Assembly: GCA_963702765.1 (NCBI GenBank)
Contig: CAVPEB010000032.1
Span: 1-55,031 of the forward strand
DNA from: DATMNR01 sp963702765
GTDB lineage: Bacteria > Chloroflexota > Ktedonobacteria > Ktedonobacterales > Ktedonobacteraceae
Reading direction: 5' to 3'
Length of the DNA: 55,031 bases
This document shows, piece after piece, positions 26,853 through 35,628 of the stretch. The notes under the pieces are model-generated. The model was not told the origin of the DNA and ran no database searches. It saw nothing but the letters and a program-made list of their open reading frames with translations. Every line of letters starts with the position of its first letter. The stretch's first letter is position 1. A program made the position numbers and the translations under genes.

Positions 26853-27782
26853 TCATTTCTCAGCTTTCAGGATATACCCGACAACTTCATAACCTCTACC
26901 CAACCTTTCTTCTTCTGGTAAATCAGTAATCCATTCCCAGTGTCGCGCTTCTATTACTTGGAATCTTTCTTGCACCAACTCATGCAAGGAACGCGGAACG
27001 ATAGGTAACATCTGGCGATCATGCGCATCATTTTCGGTGCCAGAAACTTCAAACACAAAACCACGCACATCACTTAATAACACGGCAATCCCACCAACAT
27101 CAAGCAATTCTCGTAAAAGGTGTAAGTGTCCTCGAATGACACGTATGCGAAAGTTTTGTGCTGCATCCTGATAGTGCCGATGGCGTTCCTGCTCATCCAG
27201 ATACGCTGGTACAATGTGCTGAATATTGTCAAGCATATCCAACAAGGGGTAGCTGAAGAGCTGAGAGAGAACAAGAGAACTTATGACTACCCCAAATTCC
27301 CCGCTATACAAACCCTCAATTTCAGGTGGATCAGGTACATCACATTGTTCTAAGCAGTCGGCGGCAGCATCGAAGACACTCTTGGCATTTTGCTGTGCAA
27401 GCTTATTCCAGTGCTGCTGTTTGATCAGGCGATTCAGGTGAGCGCTTACTTCACCACTCAAATCACACGGCAAGACGCGCACGCGTTTACGTAATGCAGA
27501 AGATGCCAACTCATCTCGACCCTGTTGCATCGATGCGAGATCATAATCAGTGAGTACCATCTCGTCAGATTTACGAGCGAGTTCGGCAAGAGGAATCTCT
27601 GTACAGGCACCTGCTCCCAACACGAGTGTGCTGCTTGATACACTTCGTTGACATAATTGAAGTCCCTGAAGCATGAGAGCCGTACATTGTTGCAGGTGTT
27701 GAGGACTATGCTGACGCAGCCATACTCGCCTTTGTGCACCCTGAGTATGGATATTATTGTAGGTCAGGGTGTCGATGCGCAC
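26853..27782 (-). CDS. Methyltransferase-like protein of unknown function
   Basis: 309 residues. LVLGAGACTEIPLAEL looks like SAM motif I, MVLTDYD like the acidic strand-2 end, and GVVISSLVLSQLF like the post-II region, so a class I methyltransferase fold is likely. The middle has an insertion rich in acidic and histidine residues. No specific family is recognised. The start is GTG 27782, only five bases after the TAG of the enoyl-CoA hydratase gene; the ribosome site GGGAGG lies inside the end of that gene, so translation is probably coupled. Confidence 0.62.
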   Translation of the reverse strand: MRIDTLTYNNIHTQGAQRRVWLRQHSPQHLQQCTALMLQGLQLCQRSVSSSTLVLGAGACTEIPLAELARKSDEMVLTDYDLASMQQGRDELASSALRKRVRVLPCDLSGEVSAHLNRLIKQQHWNKLAQQNAKSVFDAAADCLEQCDVPDPPEIEGLYSGEFGVVISSLVLSQLFSYPLLDMLDNIQHIVPAYLDEQERHRHYQDAAQNFRIRVIRGHLHLLRELLDVGGIAVLLSDVRGFVFEVSGTENDAHDRQMLPIVPRSLHELVQERFQVIEARHWEWITDLPEEERLGRGYEVVGYILKAEK

Positions 27783-27787
27783 CCATC

Positions 27788-28585
27788 CTACCTCCCTTTA
27801 TATTCTGGCTTGCGCTTCTGTAAAAAAGCCACTACAGCGTTCTGATGATCTTCCGTCTCAAAAGCCATATCTTGCAGTTCACCTTCGAGGCGCATCGATG
27901 TGTGCAAATCAGCTTCATCAGATGTATAGATCAGCTTTTTGATCAGAGCATATGCGCGTGTCGGCCCATTTGCTAACCTCTGCGCAAGTGCCTGGGTCGC
28001 ATCTTCAAACTCTTCCAGGGGTACACATTTATTGACCAATCCGATACGCTCAGCCTCTGGGCCGCTCACTTCATCGGCCAGCATGGATAACTCCAGAGCC
28101 TTTCCAACTCCAACAAGTCGTGGTAAGAAATATCCGCCGCCGCCATCAGGCACAAGACCAATGCGGGCAAAAGCTTCAATGAAACGAGCATCGTCCGAGG
28201 CAATCCGTAAATCACATGCCAGCGCTATATTACATGAAATACCCGCCGCGACACCGCGAACAGCAGCTATCACAGGCTTTGGCATCTCACGTATGGCATA
28301 CACGACCCTGTGGTATTTTTGCAGGTGCCCACTTACTGATCCAACGGAACCACTACTTCGACCTTCAACCAGGCTATGTAAGTCCTGTCCTGAGCCAAAA
28401 GCTCGTCCTGCACCCGTAAGCACAACACAACGTACTGCTTCATCTTGCGCCGCTGCCTCTACAACTTCTGTCAATTCCGCAAGCATGACATCATTGAATG
28501 CGTTCAGCACCTCAGGTCGGTTCATCGTAATGGTTAGTACTCCACTATCCTGGTTTACCAGCAAGTGTTCGAATTCAGTTCGCAT
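27788..28585 (-). CDS. Enoyl-CoA hydratase/isomerase (PaaG-like)
   Basis: About 265 residues, crotonase fold. MNRPEVLNAFNDVM, GAGRAFGSGQDL (oxyanion hole, with Gly where Cys/Ser is usual), GVAAGISCNIALACD and FARIGLVPDGGGGYFLPRLVG point to the PaaG/ring-epoxyacyl-CoA isomerase branch. It acts on acyl-CoA, possibly in aromatic or fatty acid breakdown. I take ATG 28585 (AAGGAG seven bases upstream) rather than the upstream in-frame start at 28630, which lies inside holB. It begins 22 bases after the holB stop. Confidence 0.88.
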   Translation of the reverse strand: MRTEFEHLLVNQDSGVLTITMNRPEVLNAFNDVMLAELTEVVEAAAQDEAVRCVVLTGAGRAFGSGQDLHSLVEGRSSGSVGSVSGHLQKYHRVVYAIREMPKPVIAAVRGVAAGISCNIALACDLRIASDDARFIEAFARIGLVPDGGGGYFLPRLVGVGKALELSMLADEVSGPEAERIGLVNKCVPLEEFEDATQALAQRLANGPTRAYALIKKLIYTSDEADLHTSMRLEGELQDMAFETEDHQNAVVAFLQKRKPEYKGR

Positions 28586-28607
28586 CGATAGCTCCTTATC
28601 GTTTTGA

Positions 28608-29639
28608 TCATCTAACCATCGGCAAATCAAGCATCAATACTTCAAGCGCCACACGTGCATTAACATTCTGGTCTAGCGCCTCCATAGTCCCAAGAATTGC
28701 GCGCACCATACGTTGGGATTTAGCCGTGCCAACCTTTGCTGCCTGATTTTGTATTATGCCTTGCATATCCACATTGACAATTAAATCAAGACAATTGTTA
28801 GCTGCCAATACCATGTCACGCCACCAGAGTAACCACAACTCAAGTATATCATGTAACTTGTCACTATCGGCGCTGAGACGCTGTGCCACATCAAAACGCT
28901 GCACCTTACCAGCTGTTGACAGCTTTGCTAGTGTCTCCAACTGTGCCTGGCGTTCTGCAAGCATATCCTCATCTTCTACTGCTTGCACTGCCCAGCCCAT
29001 TCGACCTGCAGCTAATGCTGCGATCAAGTTGGCTTCATCCGCTTCGACGTGCCAGCGATCCTCAAGGGCGGACTTTATCTGTTTCATAGTCAGTAACTGC
29101 ATGGGCACTTGCTGCACGCGTGAGAGGATGGTGGGTAAGAGCAAGCCCGGATCAGGAGTAGTAAGCAATAATACTACATCAGGTTCTGGCTCCTCTAGCG
29201 TCTTCAACAGGCAGTTAGCCGCCTGTACATTCATCTCATGCATTCCCTGGATAATAAAGATATTGCGTCGCCCTTCCAACGTTTTGCGTGCTGCATCAGC
29301 TTGCAACGCTCGTACCTGCTCTATCAGAATGAACTGTTTATCCCGAGGCCTACTTATATAATGTACATCCGGATGATTGCCATGCATAACCTTACGACAA
29401 GAAAGACAGGCATTGCATGGATTTTGCGGTGCATTGTTCGCATCTCCTCCGCCTGTACACAACAATGTTTGCGCAAAACGCTGAGCAAGTAATGCTTTAC
29501 CAATATGCTCTGGGCCAGTAAATAGATAAGCGTGCCGAACTCTCTGAGCTTGAAGCGCGCGACGTAATGTATTTATAGCCAGTTCATGGCCTACAATATT
29601 CCAGTCATGCATTGGTATGTTAATTTCTGTACCGCTCAT
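28608..29639 (-). CDS. holB: DNA polymerase III subunit delta'
   Basis: 343 residues, clamp-loader AAA+ subunit. AYLFTGPEHIGKALLA is the degenerate P-loop typical of delta', the zinc site appears as CNACLSC with an upstream cysteine, and NCLLKTLEEPEPDVVLLL and TILSRVQQ are conserved; the SRC arginine-finger motif of ATPase subunits reads SRV here, as expected for a non-hydrolysing subunit. It helps load the beta clamp at replication forks. It is the first gene of the minus-strand unit that continues into lipid and methyltransferase genes. Confidence 0.9.
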   Translation of the reverse strand: MSGTEINIPMHDWNIVGHELAINTLRRALQAQRVRHAYLFTGPEHIGKALLAQRFAQTLLCTGGGDANNAPQNPCNACLSCRKVMHGNHPDVHYISRPRDKQFILIEQVRALQADAARKTLEGRRNIFIIQGMHEMNVQAANCLLKTLEEPEPDVVLLLTTPDPGLLLPTILSRVQQVPMQLLTMKQIKSALEDRWHVEADEANLIAALAAGRMGWAVQAVEDEDMLAERQAQLETLAKLSTAGKVQRFDVAQRLSADSDKLHDILELWLLWWRDMVLAANNCLDLIVNVDMQGIIQNQAAKVGTAKSQRMVRAILGTMEALDQNVNARVALEVLMLDLPMVR

Positions 29640-29731
29640 GGGAACATCCTATCAGATACTATAAACAAAGGCAATAATAAACATTCTGTAAAAAAGTTGT
29701 AAATTGCTTAGAAAACAACCATTCCAGATGT

Positions 29732-29737
29732 TATAGT
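29732..29737 (+). promoter_or_regulatory. Candidate -10 box for thrC (possible leaderless transcript)
   Basis: TATAGT at 29732-29737 is the best -10 match upstream of thrC and would place the transcript start at or within about two bases of ATG 29746. No ribosome-binding sequence is visible before that ATG. No good -35 box is seen at the matching distance, so this is tentative. Confidence 0.35.
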
Positions 29738-29745
29738 AGTAGTAT

Positions 29746-30927
29746 ATGAATGCTCGATACAGCTATCTTAGCCATTTGCAATGCAGCCTGTGCCAACTTT
29801 CTTACAACCCTGATCAACTGCACACAACCAGTCCATGTTGCTCCAGGCCTCTGCTTGCTCAATATGATTTAATCGCGTTGGCTCGCGACCTGGCAAAGGA
29901 CAGGGTCGCGAGCCGCGAGGCTACCATGTGGCGCTATCACGAACTTTTGCCTGTCCGTCAGGAAATTCATGTACTAACGCTGGGAGAAGGCATGACGCCC
30001 TTATTATTAGCCTCACACCTGTCTCCGCAAGGGCTTGAAAACAAAGCTCGCCTGCTGGTGAAAGACGAAGGTCAAAACCCTACCGGGAGTTTTAAAGCGC
30101 GCGGAATGGCTGCTGCTCTCTCCCGCGCTGTTGAACTGGGAGTACCCGGAGTGGTGACACCTACTGCTGGAAATGCCGGGGCGGCCATGGCTGCATATGC
30201 CGCACACGCACGGCTGCCAGCATATGTTGTTGCACCACAAGACGCACCTGATACGTGTATACAACAGGCTCGTCTCTTTGGTGCGGAAGTTGAGCTTATC
30301 CCCGGTTTGATTAGCGATGCTGGTCAGGTTGCAACCGAAGTATCGACGCAGCGTGGCTGGTTCAATGTCTCAACGTTGCGGGAGCCATACCGTATCGAAG
30401 GCAAAAAAACAATGGGTCTTGAACTCGCAGAACAGCTTGGCTGGCGCCTGCCTGATGCCATTATCTATCCGCTAGGTGGAGGCACAGGTATTGTAGGCAT
30501 GTGGAAAGCTTTTATAGAACTTCAGCAATTAGGCTGGCTTACATCTAAGCGCCTGCCAAAGATGATTATTGTGCAGGCTGAAGGATGTGCTCCAATGGTT
30601 CGTGCCTTTCACGAAGGACGAGAGGAAGCGGAACCATGGCCTGCACACAAAGCTCATACCAAAGCAGCAGGACTTCGCGTGCCCTCGGCTATTGGTGATC
30701 GGCTCATACTTCAAGCAGTGCGAGAAAGTGGAGGCACGGCTTTGACAGTCAGTGATGATGAGATGGCAACAAAGGTAAAGTTTACTGCCCGGCAGGAGGG
30801 CATGTTCATCTCACTAGAAGCAGCGGCCACAGTTGCTGCATATCACAAGTTGCTCAAAAATCATTTTTTAGCGCCAGGTGATGAAACCGTCCTATTCTTT
30901 ACAGGCAACGGTCTAATAGGTGTATGA
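29746..30927 (+). CDS. thrC: Threonine synthase
   Basis: 393 residues, fold-type II PLP enzyme. An N-terminal cysteine knuckle (CSLC, then CC) precedes the PLP lysine motif NPTGSFKARG, the substrate loop TPTAGNAGAAMA, the phosphate-binding GGGTGIVG, and the late FFTGNGLIG. It makes threonine from O-phosphohomoserine. The length and the zinc-like N-terminus match the class of bacterial/archaeal ThrC. Threonine dehydratase is less likely given the cysteine knuckle and ending. It is a single-gene unit. Confidence 0.9.
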   Translation: MNARYSYLSHLQCSLCQLSYNPDQLHTTSPCCSRPLLAQYDLIALARDLAKDRVASREATMWRYHELLPVRQEIHVLTLGEGMTPLLLASHLSPQGLENKARLLVKDEGQNPTGSFKARGMAAALSRAVELGVPGVVTPTAGNAGAAMAAYAAHARLPAYVVAPQDAPDTCIQQARLFGAEVELIPGLISDAGQVATEVSTQRGWFNVSTLREPYRIEGKKTMGLELAEQLGWRLPDAIIYPLGGGTGIVGMWKAFIELQQLGWLTSKRLPKMIIVQAEGCAPMVRAFHEGREEAEPWPAHKAHTKAAGLRVPSAIGDRLILQAVRESGGTALTVSDDEMATKVKFTARQEGMFISLEAAATVAAYHKLLKNHFLAPGDETVLFFTGNGLIGV

Positions 30928-31062
30928 TTACCAAAACCTCACCAAAACTGTTAAATGTACTACAGCATTGGCTTCATAAATATGTTATGCTAAACTAGGT
31001 AATTATCATATGGCTAAATATAATAAAAACACTATATTGAAAAGATAAGGTCAATGTAACCA

Positions 31063-31902
31063 ATGGACACCTCTATCCGTCTCTACAATTCGAATAGCAG
31101 ATTGCACTCAATCATAGATGCTAAACAACCAGGCCGTCCAACTACACCCTTATTGCATGAAGCAGATAGCCGAACTGAAACAGCATCCAGTGATGAGGAA
31201 GAACGAGCAACCGATAGTATTGCTCAGCAATCTGTACATAGTTTAGATGTTGTACAAGAGCATGCGCAGCGTGTAGATGTGGAAGACTTCGAAGCGATAT
31301 TTCTTCGCTTTCAAGGACCTATCACAAATTTCATCTACCATATGATTGGCAATCGTGAACAGGCCTGCGATCTTGCGCAGGATGTATTCGTAAAGGCCTA
31401 TAAAGCCTTGCTTGGAGGAACGGTAGTTCAGCCGGGTGCGTTATCGGCCTGGCTGTATCGTATCGCAGCCAATACGACGACGGACACACTACGCAGGCGT
31501 CGTTTAATCTCCTGGTTGCCTATGTCGCTTTTCAATGAAGATCGCGGGATAGGAGCAGGAGTTCTTTCCGACTCTGGAGGCGCTGCTTCCGATGGCTTTA
31601 GCTCAAATTCGGATGATGGCTCCGAGGGACGCAGCAATTCCATGAGTTCACTTTTTGAACGTGGAAGCTACGATGGCGGACGATTCGAAAATCGAGTTGC
31701 TGATCGTGAAATCGTTCAGCGCATCTTTAAAGAGTTGCCGCCCAAGTATGCTGTCTGTCTCTGGCTATACGAAAATGACGGCCTTTCTTGCGCTCAGATT
31801 GCAGAAACTCTAAACATAAGTGCATCAGCCGTGAAAATGCGTTTGATGCGCGCACGAGAACGCTTTATTATCCTGTACAAACAAGAGGTTGGTGATCAGT
31901 GA
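31063..31902 (+). CDS. ECF-type RNA polymerase sigma factor with N-terminal extension
   Basis: 279 residues, longer than the usual ~190. A polar extension (1-72) precedes sigma region 2 (about 73-150: FEAIFLRFQGPITNFIYHMI and CDLAQDVFVKAYKAL). A 60-residue Gly/Ser-rich linker (151-212) separates it from region 4 (213-275: LPPKYAVCLWLY, IAETLNISASAVKMRLMRAR). It should direct RNA polymerase to a small regulon under control of the adjacent anti-sigma, whose GTG overlaps its TGA. Confidence 0.88.
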   Translation: MDTSIRLYNSNSRLHSIIDAKQPGRPTTPLLHEADSRTETASSDEEERATDSIAQQSVHSLDVVQEHAQRVDVEDFEAIFLRFQGPITNFIYHMIGNREQACDLAQDVFVKAYKALLGGTVVQPGALSAWLYRIAANTTTDTLRRRRLISWLPMSLFNEDRGIGAGVLSDSGGAASDGFSSNSDDGSEGRSNSMSSLFERGSYDGGRFENRVADREIVQRIFKELPPKYAVCLWLYENDGLSCAQIAETLNISASAVKMRLMRARERFIILYKQEVGDQ

Positions 31903-33698
31903 ATTGCAGTCAAGCGCGGGCAATGATGGCCGCATATCGTGAATTGGAAAATAGAGTCGTTGAAACTGTTGGGCTGGATATTCATCTCGAAAATTGTGAA
32001 TCCTGCCGGCAAGAGCTTGCCCGCCAGATGTCTGTTGGCGATCAGCTTCGCGCTTTACCAAAAGTTGAACCTCTTCCAGATATGCACTCAAAACTTATGC
32101 ATGCTTTGGCTAAAGAGCAAATGGAGTTTATTCGTCGCTCACCTCATGGAACTGTCACTACTCCGAATTTTCTTAAACCTTATCTTCATGAACACGCTCA
32201 ATCAACTCAAGACTCGAATCTGATTGCCGCATTTTCAACAGCAGAGACTGGTCCACTCCCAATTCTTCATACGAAACGTAAACCCAGGCATCGCTCGCAT
32301 ATAAGCCAGTTTGCGGTTCTGGGCCTGGCAGCAGCGTTTCTGATGATGCTCATGATGGGTGGGGTAACTTCACTGCTTCTCCTGGCACACAACAACCCAC
32401 AAGAAGCAAAAACTACCAATGCTGCAAGTGCCCTCTTTCAGCCAACTATTGTTGAACAGGCAAGATATACAACTAGTACACCTTATCAACATGTAGCCAG
32501 TGCCGTTGCAGATCGCTCCTCAATTTACTATACAGCCTATGGAGACGCGTTAAATCCAACCTGGATGCTTGAGCGAATGGATCGCACGACCAAAATCAGT
32601 ACTCCATTGCTTTCAACAGCAAGCATTAATCCGCTGATTTTATTAGGAAGCAATCAAAGCTCTTTGGTATGGTTGCAATTTGACGGACTCAAACTAAAAC
32701 CTCATGCTAATCTCTCGAAATATGGCTTTCATCCCTATGTAAGTCTCTGGAGTCTACATTATCTTAGCTTGCAGCAACAACAGCAAATACTTTCGGGTAT
32801 TCCTACCGAGTCGGAAATTCTACTTCATGGCACGTTCGATCAAGATACTGCTCCCAGTTGGGTCACTACACCCATACAGGGGATCTGGTTTGTGCAAAAC
32901 TCGCTGCTTGTTGCAGAAACTGACAGTAAAGGGATTTCACATCTCTTCAGCTATTCTTTAGACACAGTTGGGAAATCTGTCGTGCAAGAAATTGCCACAG
33001 CGAACCCCGGACACATCCTGACCTCACCAACAGCTAATGGCGACGGGACACAGATATATTGGTCTGAGGAATGGCTTTCTAATACTGGTGTATTAAATAG
33101 CAATATCTGGACTCAGCAGATAGTCGATGCGATACGCCCAACGCATGGCCACTGGGCGCCCCATACCGATACCATAATGCAAGCATTCACAACAGATGAC
33201 ATGTCTTTCCGTCCGCAGGTAGTTAACAATGCTCTGTTTATGCTCAGCACTGCCAGTCAGAATAACTCGACACAGCCAACATCCACACCAACCGGGCTTG
33301 CGACACCTGAAGCATCGCCTTCACCAAATACGAACGCCATTGCAAGAACAGTGACAAGCGTATATGCAGCTCCAATTGATGCATCACTACGCGGATCAAT
33401 TCTCATGTTACCACTCGATGAGGCTTTCGACGCGCAACCCACCGTAATGAACAATACAGGTTTGGCATCTTCCTTACAAGTTGGCACAAACTTTGCTCTC
33501 TGGCAGGGAGACAAAGGCTACGAAATGTATGATGTTTCCCAAAAGTCCGATGTGACTGTTGGCACGATATTCGATGGTTCCACTTTCCTTGCCGTTAATG
33601 GAAGTAGTGCGGTCTGGATGCTGAACAATGCATCGAGTACCACAACCACTACCACTCCATCAATTACCTTGATGGCATTTAACTGGCCAGGGAAGTAA
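31899..33698 (+). CDS. Membrane anti-sigma factor with zinc-finger domain and external sensor region
   Basis: 599 residues from a GTG overlapping the sigma stop (GTGA). The N-terminus has the ZAS motif H29-x3-C33-x2-C36, followed by a single membrane helix at about 137-162. The external 430 residues contain repeated beta-strand-like segments and a Pro/Thr/Ser linker (about 460-490); no named family is recognised, and a propeller is possible. Such proteins hold the ECF sigma at the membrane until a signal leads to its release. Confidence 0.83.
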   Translation: MNCSQARAMMAAYRELENRVVETVGLDIHLENCESCRQELARQMSVGDQLRALPKVEPLPDMHSKLMHALAKEQMEFIRRSPHGTVTTPNFLKPYLHEHAQSTQDSNLIAAFSTAETGPLPILHTKRKPRHRSHISQFAVLGLAAAFLMMLMMGGVTSLLLLAHNNPQEAKTTNAASALFQPTIVEQARYTTSTPYQHVASAVADRSSIYYTAYGDALNPTWMLERMDRTTKISTPLLSTASINPLILLGSNQSSLVWLQFDGLKLKPHANLSKYGFHPYVSLWSLHYLSLQQQQQILSGIPTESEILLHGTFDQDTAPSWVTTPIQGIWFVQNSLLVAETDSKGISHLFSYSLDTVGKSVVQEIATANPGHILTSPTANGDGTQIYWSEEWLSNTGVLNSNIWTQQIVDAIRPTHGHWAPHTDTIMQAFTTDDMSFRPQVVNNALFMLSTASQNNSTQPTSTPTGLATPEASPSPNTNAIARTVTSVYAAPIDASLRGSILMLPLDEAFDAQPTVMNNTGLASSLQVGTNFALWQGDKGYEMYDVSQKSDVTVGTIFDGSTFLAVNGSSAVWMLNNASSTTTTTTPSITLMAFNWPGK

Positions 33699-33703
33699 TT
33701 TTT

Positions 33704-34852
33704 TTAGCATCCCAGAAGTTTCGCGATTAGCATTCGCTGCACCTCACTGGTACCCTCACCAATTTCATTGACTTTGACACTGCGCCAGTAGCGTGAAACC
33801 GGATACTCATCCATAAATCCATTTCCACCATGGATTTGTACAGCCTGATCTGCTGCACGCTTGGCTGTTTCTGAGGCAAACAGCTTGGCTATCGACGCTT
33901 CACGCGTATAGGGCTTATGTTGCATATGCAACCAGGCAGCCTTATAGTACATTAAGCGTGCCAGTTCAATCTCTGTATCCATATCGGCAAGTTTAAACTG
34001 TATCGCCTGAAACTTGCTCAAATGCTTCCCAAATTGTTTGCGTTCTTTCGCATAGCTCAGAGCTTCATCCAAACATGCCTGCGCCAGGCCAACAGAGAGA
34101 GCAGCAATCGCAACTCGCCCAGCATCAAGAATTTGCATGAACTGCTTAAAACCATCTCCTCGCTTGCCTAGAATATTCCCCTCTGGAACCTGACAATCCT
34201 CAAACGTCAATGGGCGCGTATCCGAAGCCTTCCAACCCATTTTTTTATATGCATTACCTATGATATATCCAGGAGTATTCCTGGGAATAATGATATTCGT
34301 GATCTCGTTGTGCCCATTGTGCTGCTTGCCTGTTACAGCTGTAATAGTAACTCCGCCTGTCATTTCTGTGCCGGCATTAGTGATGAAGTTCTTTGATCCA
34401 TTGATGTGCCAGAAGCCATCGCATAGAACCGCACGGGTCTGGGTGCTACCAGAATCCGAACCGGCTTCAGGCTCGGTTAATCCAAAGGCCCATAGCTGCT
34501 CGCCACGAGCGAGTGGCACTAAATAGTGTTCTTTCTGCTCCTTACTGCCAAATAGATAGAATGGGCTGGCGCCAAGCGAGGTATGAGCCTCCATCGTGAT
34601 ACCTACTGAGACATCAGCTCGCGAAATCTCTTCGATGGCCATACAGTAAGAAAGGAAATCCGCACCAGCTCCACCATATTCTTCCGAAAATGGTAACCCA
34701 AGCAATCCCAGTTCTCCCATCTTCCTGACAACTTCATAGGGAAATTCCCCTGTGCGGTCTATCTCTTCTGCTATAGGTTTAATTTCTTGTTCCGCAAAGT
34801 CTCGACATGTATCCCGAATTGCCTGTTGCTCTTCATTGAGCGTAAAGTCCAT
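33704..34852 (-). CDS. Acyl-CoA dehydrogenase
   Basis: 382 residues, the standard length. FAD-binding blocks LTEPEAGSDSGSTQT and FITNAGT, the helix ARVAIAALSVGLAQACLDEALSY region (282 onward), QIHGGNGFMDEYPVSRYWR, and the C-terminal catalytic-base motif GEGTSEVQR are all present. It oxidises acyl-CoA to enoyl-CoA with electron transfer to ETF. It is closest in style to short/branched-chain enzymes; the specificity is not readable. It converges with the anti-sigma gene, five bases between the stops. Confidence 0.93.
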   Translation of the reverse strand: MDFTLNEEQQAIRDTCRDFAEQEIKPIAEEIDRTGEFPYEVVRKMGELGLLGLPFSEEYGGAGADFLSYCMAIEEISRADVSVGITMEAHTSLGASPFYLFGSKEQKEHYLVPLARGEQLWAFGLTEPEAGSDSGSTQTRAVLCDGFWHINGSKNFITNAGTEMTGGVTITAVTGKQHNGHNEITNIIIPRNTPGYIIGNAYKKMGWKASDTRPLTFEDCQVPEGNILGKRGDGFKQFMQILDAGRVAIAALSVGLAQACLDEALSYAKERKQFGKHLSKFQAIQFKLADMDTEIELARLMYYKAAWLHMQHKPYTREASIAKLFASETAKRAADQAVQIHGGNGFMDEYPVSRYWRSVKVNEIGEGTSEVQRMLIAKLLGC

Positions 34853-35059
34853 AGCGCTATGCTCTCTTTCTTTGGCTTATATTAGGTATTTATTGAGTGT
34901 CCAAATTATTGACATGCCATATTATACGTGTTTTTGGGACATTGGGTGTAGGGGAAGTTGAAGTTTTCCACAAATGACTCATTTGTAGAAACCAGAAAGT
35001 TAGATTATTATGTTGCTGCGCTCTTACTTCTTGTATGCTTGTACGCATGCGCTCTGTCT

Positions 35060-35500
35060 CGTTCGCCTGCTGCGCACTTAACCTTCCTGTCAGAACACAA
35101 GGCCTGAAGTGGGCGGCAGATCTCAAAGCCTTGTTGCTGGAGATGAAAGAGGCGGCAGATGAAGCACGCGAGCACGGTCTTGCTACCTTGCATCCGCTGG
35201 AGGTGCAAGACTGGCAAGCCCAGTTCATAGCACTGGTAACACAGGCGGATGCGACGACCCCCACCGCTCAGCCTCCGCCGCGGCACCAAAGGACGTGCAA
35301 AACAGAGTGCAGCACGCAACGTGCTTGACCGCTTGATCGGCAATCAGGAAGCCGTGCTGCCTTCTTGCACCGCCTTGTCGTGCCTTTTGACAATAATCTG
35401 GCCGAGCGCGATCTTCGGATGTCAAACTCCAGCAAAAGATCTCCGGCTCTTTCCGCAGTGCAGCCGGAGCGACGGCCTTTTGTCCTTCGATTTACTTTGA
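35060..35500 (+). pseudogene. IS66-family transposase remnant (C-terminal part)
   Basis: Scattered over three frames are the C-terminal landmarks of IS66 TnpC: LTFLSEH, LKALLLEMKEAADEA, a proline-rich PTAQPPPRHQR, KQSAARNVLDRLIGNQEAVL and VPFDNNLAERDLRM. Several frame changes separate them, and no start codon or upstream catalytic region is left. The remainder of 34853-35628 shows no gene and no recognisable IS66 ends. Confidence 0.78.
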
Positions 35501-35628
35501 CCGTTTAATCATCAAGGATTCTAGCTATCTTCTTGCTCGAGTACTTGAAACACAACCGTGCTGCGCGTTTTGTGGAGAAAACTTTTCTGGAGTCGTTTTT
35601 CCTTTACATTCCTGTTTATTGATCGTTA

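Noticed and set aside
27939..28607. 222-codon open frame on the plus strand
   Set aside because: Entirely antisense to the enoyl-CoA hydratase gene; serine/alanine-rich composition typical of a reverse-frame artefact.
28756..29361. 201-codon open frame on the plus strand
   Set aside because: Antisense to holB, with no recognisable domain.
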